From assembly GCA_900321515.1 (NCBI GenBank), contig ONWI01000112.1, forward strand, positions 1 to 10,517: 10,517 bases of DNA, given 5' to 3'. The notes under the pieces were generated by a model. That model searched no databases. It had not been told where the DNA came from and saw only the letters and a program-made list of their open reading frames with translations. Position numbers and translations under genes: made by a program. This document shows, piece after piece, positions 6,164 through 10,517 of the stretch (positions are counted from its first letter, which is position 1; each line of letters begins with the position of its first letter). Source of the DNA: an uncultured Eubacteriales bacterium. GTDB lineage: Bacteria > Bacillota > Clostridia > Oscillospirales > Acutalibacteraceae.

Positions 6164-8534
6164 GATAAATATTAAATGCTTCGGCCGGCTCAGGGACTTC
6201 GTCCTTAAGCCGGGCGATAGTGTCAATATAGTTTACGGCAGAAACGAATCCGGCAAATCCACGATCATGGCGTTTGTCAAGGCGATGTTCTACGGATTCG
6301 ATTCGGCTGAAAAACGCCTACGGTACGAGCCGTGGGATGGGGGACAGCTCGCCGGCTCCATTGAATTTGAACACAACGGCGTGACTTACTTTTTGAACCG
6401 CGCATTCGGAGAGTCAAAGGGGTATGATAAGATTTCCCTCTTTGACAAAACCAACGGCGAGACAGTTCCGCTCTCTCCGGGACAGGAACCCGGCGCACTG
6501 ATGTTCGGGATAAACATAAAGACCTTTGTCAGTTCGGTCTTCATCGGTCAGTCCGGAATAACGGTTGAGGGCGAAAATCACGAAATTATCGACCGTCTTG
6601 TCAATCTGACATCCGCCGGCAACGAGCATGTTTCCAAACGCGAGATTGACAAAAGACTCAGGAACGCCTCCGCCCGTATTGACTCCAAGAAATCAGACGC
6701 AATACTCCCTGAGCTTCGCAAACAGAAGCGGGAGCTTATTGATTCCCGCGCGGAGATGATGAAGGTTCTGTCTGAATCTGACGATCTTAGAGACAGGATC
6801 GCCGTGGATATGCGGGAAAAAAGAACCATGAACGAGGAAAAGGCGTTTTTGGAGGAAATGTTCGACAGGCTCGAAAAGAAAGATGAGCTTGACGAGATTG
6901 ACGCGATTCTCCGCAAGCGCGACGAGGTCGCCGAGCTGGAGGAAAAATTCATCCGTCTTGACAAGCTTTTCAGCGGGGAGCTTGCCGACGGAATGAGCGA
7001 ATTCATGTCGGATTCCGCGAGGCTGCTGGATGAGGAGAGAGTCAGAGAGTCAGCGCTTCAGAATAAGATCGACGAGCTGGAAGCCCTCAGAAGAGAGTCT
7101 GTTTCCATAGACCGGCCGAAGCTCAACATGACCAAGATTGTCAAAAAATACAGCAAAGAAATTGAACTGGCGTTCAATCAATACGATTTGCTTATCAGGG
7201 ACCGGAAGGAACTGGAGCTTGCCATCGAGCAGAAGGAAAACGAGGCGCCGGAGGATGAACCAAACGACATTCGTCTGGTCGGAGGCATTTGCGCGGTTGT
7301 CATGATTGCGGCGCTGTTTCTGGGATCATTTGTCCACTGGATTTTTTATTTGATGGGTATTCTTGCCGTCATAAGCATTGCGGTCTATATATTCATCTAC
7401 AAAAAGGGCGTTGACGAAGAAGATAAATTCAGCGAAGAGGAACTCGGACTAACCGGCATAAATGACCAGATGAATGCCCTGAATGAGGAAAACCGCTATA
7501 TCCTTGATGAATTCGGCGTTCGCAGTATGGATGAATTCGACAGGCTTTACAAGGCCATAGAGCAGAATCAGAAGAAATACATTGAAAGCCGGGAGAAAAA
7601 GCTCAGGCTGGAAGATCAGATATCGGATCTTAAAAGCGATCTGGAAGACGTCCGGAAAAAGCTACAGGATAACCTTGCCGCTTATCATGAGACAGAGTCG
7701 AGCAAGGAGGCTACAGATATCATCAGCAAACTCAGCAGCATGAAGCGTGAACATGAGAAGCTGTCTATGAAGCTGGAGTCCGCAAAGGAAACATACAATT
7801 TCCTGCTGAGGGGACGCAGCATTGACAGTCTGATAATATACAGCGAACAGATCCGCGGCAGCGTGGAGCTTGAAGTTCCGGACAGCTTCAATAAGGAAAA
7901 TGTCAAAAGCAGACTGGAGGCTGTAAACGCGAAGATAGGGGAGATAGGTGATCGTATAGCCCGCGAGGAGACCGAGCTTCAGCTAAAGCCTTATAATACA
8001 CAGAATGTTCAGAAGGTTACGGATGAAATCAAAGCTCTGAACAGGCGGATTGAACATTACGCATTTGAACTGAGCGCAATCGAAGAGGCCCAGAAAACTC
8101 TGGACGAGGCATTCCACGAGATGAAGATAGACTTCGGACCGATGATAAATTACCGCGCTTCTCGCGTGCTCAGCGGCATGACAGGCAGAAAGACCAATTC
8201 TGTGCTTGTCTCTGATAAGCTCATTCCGGCATATGCGGAGCAGGGAGACAGCCAGCCCAGAAACAGCGAATTGATGGGCGCCGGTACATACGATCAGATT
8301 TATCTCGCTCTCAGGATAGCGCTCTCGGGCGTTGTCACAGATGAGATGCTCCCGATAATGCTCGACGATTCATTTGTGCAGTTCGATGATGAGCGAATGA
8401 CAGACGCGCTCAGGTTCATCAAGGAGGACAACGCCATCGGTGAAATCGGGCAGGTCATTATTTTCACCTGCCACAAGCGCATGGTCAGCGCAGCCAAAAA
8501 ACTGGATATGACTGATAACGTGTTCAGTATGTAG
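6150..8534 (+). CDS. SbcC/Rad50/YhaN-like ATPase with a membrane hairpin in its coiled coil
   Basis: This is an SMC-like ATPase of 794 residues. N-terminal half: Walker A GRNESGKST (30-38) and a Q-loop (FIGQSG, 132-137). Coiled-coil stretches cover about 165-370 and 422-660. Between them, where Rad50 has its zinc hook, are two hydrophobic helices (about 376-394 and 397-418) joined by a very short turn, with no CxxC. The C-terminal half has an ABC-signature segment (GAGTYDQIYLALR, 710-722), Walker B LPIMLDD (734-740) and an H-loop (FTCHKRM, 772-778). Rad50/SbcC works with Mre11/SbcD on DNA ends. The two membrane helices suggest that this one is anchored in the membrane with both heads in the cytoplasm, broadly like B. 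subtilis YhaN. The gene overlaps the phosphoesterase by 14 nt, so the two are coupled. The signature has Gly where Ser is usual. The family assignment is sure; the substrate is unknown. Confidence 0.88.
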   Translation: MKIIEINIKCFGRLRDFVLKPGDSVNIVYGRNESGKSTIMAFVKAMFYGFDSAEKRLRYEPWDGGQLAGSIEFEHNGVTYFLNRAFGESKGYDKISLFDKTNGETVPLSPGQEPGALMFGINIKTFVSSVFIGQSGITVEGENHEIIDRLVNLTSAGNEHVSKREIDKRLRNASARIDSKKSDAILPELRKQKRELIDSRAEMMKVLSESDDLRDRIAVDMREKRTMNEEKAFLEEMFDRLEKKDELDEIDAILRKRDEVAELEEKFIRLDKLFSGELADGMSEFMSDSARLLDEERVRESALQNKIDELEALRRESVSIDRPKLNMTKIVKKYSKEIELAFNQYDLLIRDRKELELAIEQKENEAPEDEPNDIRLVGGICAVVMIAALFLGSFVHWIFYLMGILAVISIAVYIFIYKKGVDEEDKFSEEELGLTGINDQMNALNEENRYILDEFGVRSMDEFDRLYKAIEQNQKKYIESREKKLRLEDQISDLKSDLEDVRKKLQDNLAAYHETESSKEATDIISKLSSMKREHEKLSMKLESAKETYNFLLRGRSIDSLIIYSEQIRGSVELEVPDSFNKENVKSRLEAVNAKIGEIGDRIAREETELQLKPYNTQNVQKVTDEIKALNRRIEHYAFELSAIEEAQKTLDEAFHEMKIDFGPMINYRASRVLSGMTGRKTNSVLVSDKLIPAYAEQGDSQPRNSELMGAGTYDQIYLALRIALSGVVTDEMLPIMLDDSFVQFDDERMTDALRFIKEDNAIGEIGQVIIFTCHKRMVSAAKKLDMTDNVFSM

Positions 8535-8562
8535 CCTGTCAGCTTTTTTTCAAAAACAGGCT
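8533..8562 (+). repeat. Small hairpin overlapping the ATPase stop codon
   Basis: AGCCTGT (8533-8539) can pair with ACAGGCT (8556-8562), and the loop holds a T-run facing an A-run. It begins within the stop codon. No T-run follows it, so it is more likely an mRNA 3'-end or processing structure than the terminator. Its arms share AGCCTGTC and ACAGGCTC with the hairpin at 1343-1376. Confidence 0.45.
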
Positions 8563-8568
8563 CTAAGG

Positions 8569-8635
8569 ATAAACGCGGCATGATGGCAGATTCCATTGTG
8601 TGCCGCGTTTATTTGATTTTTTTATTTTTTTTATT
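8569..8635 (+). terminator. Strong rho-independent terminator after the ATPase
   Basis: A 12-bp perfect stem pairs ATAAACGCGGCA (8569-8580) with TGCCGCGTTTAT (8601-8612). The loop can add ATGG/CCAT. A long T-rich tract follows (8613-8640). It separates the Mre11/Rad50-like pair from the sigma factor promoter just downstream. Confidence 0.9.
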
Positions 8636-8652
8636 ATATTTTGGGAATATGG

Positions 8653-8680
8653 TGTAACCTTTGCGGCACCTGAAACGTTT
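8653..8680 (+). promoter_or_regulatory. ECF-type promoter, probably autoregulated
   Basis: TGTAACC (8653-8659), a 16-bp spacer and CGTTT (8676-8680) match the AAC-N16-CGT layout of ECF sigma promoters and lie directly before an ECF sigma gene. Transcription would start near 8685, just ahead of AGGGAGG (8688-8694). That makes the TTG at 8661 untranslated and supports the GTG start at 8703. The match is by eye; autoregulation is the usual pattern for this sigma class. Confidence 0.6.
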
Positions 8681-8702
8681 TATTGATAGGGAGGTTAGAA
8701 TT

Positions 8703-9230
8703 GTGACGGACGCAGAGGTTTATTATAAGTATAAGAATAAAGTATACGGTCTTGCTTTGACATTGGGATTAAGTGAATTTGACGCAAAGGATATTACTTC
8801 CGATGTCTTTGAGAAATATCTGATATATACTAAAACAAAAAATACATTCAAATCTGATAAACATATGGACAGGTGGTTTGTATCCGTGACCAAGAACGCT
8901 GTCATGGATTTTTACCGCTCAAAAAAAGTCAGGTACAAACACGAAGTGGAAGACGATATAAGCGATATCGAGGCATTGCCGCGCGATGACGACAAAAAAG
9001 CTGATTTTGTAAAGAATCTTGAACGGCGGCTCAGTTATGAGGAAGTAATGAGTAAACTCAATCCAAGATACAGGGAAGTCCTGATAAAATACTTCGACTT
9101 CGGTTATTCCATCAGGGAAATTGCAAATCAGTCAGGTGAAAGTGAATCTAATGTTAAGACATTACTGTTCAGAGCAAAGAAGAAATATAAGGAAATCGCC
9201 GAGAAATTTGGGGGTGAGGACAATGACTGA
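8703..9230 (+). CDS. ECF-type RNA polymerase sigma factor
   Basis: This sigma-70-family factor of 175 residues has only regions 2 and 4. Region 2 lies at about 8-75, with DAKDITSDVFEKYL (27-40) in the core-binding part and DRWFVSVTKNAVMDFYRSKK (56-75) in the part that recognises the -10 element. An acidic linker (81-99) follows. Region 4 is at about 106-168, with PRYREVLIKYF (121-131) and the helix-turn-helix SIREIANQSGESESNVKTLL (136-155). Length and layout are typical of ECF factors. The start is GTG 8703, eight bases after AGGGAGG (8688-8694); the frame is open upstream to TTG 8661, which lies inside the promoter. It overlaps the next gene by 8 nt, the usual arrangement with an anti-sigma factor. 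This region looks AT-richer by eye than the genes to its left. Target genes are not evident beyond its own operon. Confidence 0.92.
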   Translation: MTDAEVYYKYKNKVYGLALTLGLSEFDAKDITSDVFEKYLIYTKTKNTFKSDKHMDRWFVSVTKNAVMDFYRSKKVRYKHEVEDDISDIEALPRDDDKKADFVKNLERRLSYEEVMSKLNPRYREVLIKYFDFGYSIREIANQSGESESNVKTLLFRAKKKYKEIAEKFGGEDND

Positions 9231-10218
9231 TAAATTCAATAAAAACATTAAATCAACTAAACCAATTAACGCAGAGTCGGAATTTGATGAGCTTGAAATT
9301 GTTCCGCTCATACTTCCTGATGATTTCAACACGCCTCCTGATCTGGATGAACGAATTCTTCGAGAGATGTCCGAGCTGAGAGAAAAGCTCGACAGAAAGA
9401 ACAGGGAACAGGAGGAACGCAGGGCTCACGCAATGCGATTCCTTATCAGAGTGACAGCCACAGCAGCAGCGCTTGCGTTATTTGTGATGATAACCCCGCT
9501 GCGAAATTATATGGTAAGCGCTTCCGATGATGTGAAAAGCTGGATCAAGGATATTTCTTCAGAGAGCAACAAAAAGATAACCGAGATGCAATCGGATGAA
9601 AACAATGACGTCAGCTTTGAAAACTATTATATCGTTTCCGACAAGGATTTTAAAGGCGGTATAGCTCATGGTGATACATTGTGCGTCATTCCCGACAACG
9701 GCGAAAAAGATTCACTTCGCATAGTTAAAAAAATCCGTTCCGTAACAAATACAGGAGATGAGCCCGGACGCGATTATTTCCACGTTTCGATTACAGACTC
9801 CAACCGAATTATTATATCGGTAACCAACCGTGTTCAGAAACACGCACATCTTTTGGTAGAGATAGTTTATGAAGACGGCAGCACCTACAGAAACGAATGG
9901 GATCTGATTACAAGCCGACCGTTGGTCCGCTTCAACCCGAATTATGTCAAGTGCTGCGTCGGAGAGAGCTTCGATCCGAAATATTATGTCGTAGTTCTTG
10001 ACGAACACGAAAAGGTAAAAACCGTAAATTATTTAAAAGGAACCGATCGTATTACCTGGTCAACTACTGATGAATCTAAAGCTACAGTTGACGAAAAGGG
10101 GAGATTTACTTGCATTGATAAAGGTTTTACGATTTTATGTGCCGATACCGGATTCGGCAATGTCGGTAAGCTCAGAATCAAAATTACTGATGATAACGGC
10201 TCGACTGATGACAATTGA
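9223..10218 (+). CDS. Single-pass membrane protein, probable anti-sigma factor with an Ig-like (Big_2) tail
   Basis: I infer that this 331-residue protein restrains the ECF sigma factor encoded just before it. Layout: an acidic, then charged-helical cytoplasmic N-terminus (1-70, including PPDLDERILREMSELREKL, 38-56), one membrane helix (about 72-94), an extracytoplasmic linker (95-130), a poorly recognised region (about 130-235) and a C-terminal bacterial Ig-like domain (about 272-322), recognised by ITWSTTDESKATVDEKGRFT. No zinc-binding HxxxCxxC motif of the classical anti-sigma type is seen. The outer part has five cysteines (154, 244, 245, 297, 306). The start ATG 9223 follows GGGGTGAGG and overlaps the sigma stop; the frame is also open from 9121, inside the sigma gene. 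Gene order, topology and overlap support an anti-sigma role, but no known anti-sigma domain was identified. Big_2 domains usually occur in surface proteins, so it may sense the cell wall or an external ligand. Confidence 0.75.
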   Translation: MTDKFNKNIKSTKPINAESEFDELEIVPLILPDDFNTPPDLDERILREMSELREKLDRKNREQEERRAHAMRFLIRVTATAAALALFVMITPLRNYMVSASDDVKSWIKDISSESNKKITEMQSDENNDVSFENYYIVSDKDFKGGIAHGDTLCVIPDNGEKDSLRIVKKIRSVTNTGDEPGRDYFHVSITDSNRIIISVTNRVQKHAHLLVEIVYEDGSTYRNEWDLITSRPLVRFNPNYVKCCVGESFDPKYYVVVLDEHEKVKTVNYLKGTDRITWSTTDESKATVDEKGRFTCIDKGFTILCADTGFGNVGKLRIKITDDNGSTDDN

Positions 10219-10234
10219 ATTTCCACCTGAATTT

Positions 10235-10291
10235 ATCACAGGGTGTCCGGACATAACGGTTCCGGACACCCTGTGATTTTTCTGATTTTTT
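10235..10291 (+). terminator. Very strong rho-independent terminator after the sigma operon
   Basis: A perfect 16-bp stem pairs 10236-10251 (TCACAGGGTGTCCGGA) with 10261-10276 (TCCGGACACCCTGTGA). One flanking A-T pair extends it to 17 bp. The loop is 9 nt and TTTTTCTGATTTTTT follows. It starts 17 nt after the stop codon and isolates the promoter downstream. Confidence 0.95.
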
Positions 10292-10316
10292 AAACAGGGA
10301 ACAAGAGAATAAATGC

Positions 10317-10345
10317 TTGACAACCATCCCCTCATATGGTATATT
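10317..10345 (+). promoter_or_regulatory. Near-consensus sigma-A promoter of a gene beyond the right edge
   Basis: TTGACA (10317-10322), a 17-bp spacer and TATATT (10340-10345) make the best sigma-A promoter in the window, with transcription expected from about 10352. The end of the -10 element and the start site fall inside the inverted repeat at 10344-10377, so a repressor bound there would block it. Confidence 0.75.
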
Positions 10346-10377
10346 AATTATACTAAATGAATATTTAGTATAATTAA
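10344..10377 (+). promoter_or_regulatory. Perfect 15-bp inverted repeat over the promoter start site, candidate operator
   Basis: TTAATTATACTAAAT (10344-10358) is followed by a GAAT spacer and its exact reverse complement (10363-10377). It overlaps the -10 end by two bases and covers the predicted start. It is AT-rich, has no following T-run and sits upstream of a ribosome binding site, so it reads as a repressor operator, of the size bound by MarR- or TetR-family dimers, rather than a terminator. The regulator is not in the window. Confidence 0.65.
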
Positions 10378-10396
10378 GGGGAGGAACAAAAGCCCT

Positions 10397-10471
10397 ATGC
10401 GAATGGATTACATGAACGAGTGTCCGACGTTAACAGAGAGCAAAAGCAATTATGATAAACCGTTACTCTGA
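10397..10471 (+). CDS. Possible 24-codon leader peptide
   Basis: ATG 10397 follows AAGGGGAGGA (10376-10385) by about 11 nt and runs to TGA 10469-10471, encoding 24 residues (starting MRMDYMNECP). No codon run typical of attenuation is seen. A second short frame (ATG 10452 to TAG 10506-10508, 18 codons) overlaps it. It may be a leader peptide, a small protein, or untranslated leader RNA of a gene beyond the edge. The remaining bases to 10517 hold nothing else I recognise. Confidence 0.3.
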   Translation: MRMDYMNECPTLTESKSNYDKPLL

Positions 10472-10517
10472 AGCGAAGCTGAACAAAGCCGATAGGCACG
10501 CAAAATAGCAATAAAAA

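Noticed and set aside
5033..8534. Phosphoesterase-ATPase pair as a recognised anti-phage defence system
   Set aside because: No other defence genes, integrase or mobile-element marks are nearby, and the pair best resembles the chromosomal YhaO/YhaN type. A defence role is possible but unsupported here.
8661..8702. Upstream TTG start for the sigma factor adding 14 residues
   Set aside because: It lies within the ECF promoter and lacks a ribosome binding site, whereas GTG 8703 has AGGGAGG at ideal spacing.
9121..9222. Upstream extension of the membrane protein into the sigma gene
   Set aside because: These 34 codons are an out-of-frame reading of sigma region 4, and ATG 9223 has a good ribosome binding site.
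10236..10276. Large palindrome as an operator or attachment site
   Set aside because: It follows a stop codon closely and is followed by T-runs, so a terminator explains it fully.

Overview
The window looks like chromosomal DNA from a low-to-mid-GC anaerobic Firmicute of class Clostridia, most likely a Ruminococcus-like member of the Oscillospiraceae. The grounds are strong purine-rich ribosome binding sites with some GTG starts, sigma-A and ECF promoters of Firmicutes type, a RelQ-type alarmone synthetase, Mini-RNase III, a DUF815 ATPase, a YhaO/YhaN-like pair, and an ECF sigma gene followed by a membrane protein with a bacterial Ig-like (Big_2) tail. The genus is an inference; no rRNA or other strict marker is present.

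Layout. 1-308: end of a Thr/Ser/Lys-rich protein with a perfect 33-bp tandem repeat. 346-392: terminator. 567-1325 (+): RelQ-type (p)ppGpp synthetase with its own candidate promoter. 1343-1376: hairpin terminator between convergent transcripts. 1382-4836 (-): a tight four-gene operon, in transcription order DUF815 AAA+ ATPase, mini-RNase III (mrnC), OmpR-family response regulator, and a histidine kinase with almost no extracellular loop. Adjacent genes overlap by 1 nt, are 10 nt apart with the ribosome binding site spanning the stop codon, and overlap by 4 nt. 4837-5032: divergent control region with one candidate sigma-A promoter per direction. 5033-8534 (+): an SbcD/Mre11-like phosphoesterase overlapping by 14 nt an SbcC/Rad50-like ATPase whose coiled coil is interrupted by a two-helix membrane hairpin. 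8569-8640: strong terminator. 8653-10218 (+): ECF sigma factor behind an ECF-type promoter, overlapping by 8 nt a single-pass membrane protein that is its probable anti-sigma factor. 10235-10291: strong terminator. 10317-10517: a near-consensus promoter whose start region is covered by a perfect 15-bp inverted repeat, leading to a gene outside the window.

The most interesting point is the Mre11/Rad50-like pair. In the phosphoesterase every residue that binds only the second metal in Mre11 is replaced (Asn to Gln88, His to Tyr156, His to Ser189), while the first-metal residues (Asp11, His13, Asp56, His191) and the catalytic His89 are kept. Its partner appears membrane-anchored, lacks a zinc hook, and has a changed ABC signature. 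Together they suggest a membrane-bound SMC-like machine whose nuclease subunit is altered or inactive. Most other genes concern sensing and signalling: alarmone synthesis, a two-component system with RNA maturation, and a sigma/anti-sigma pair.
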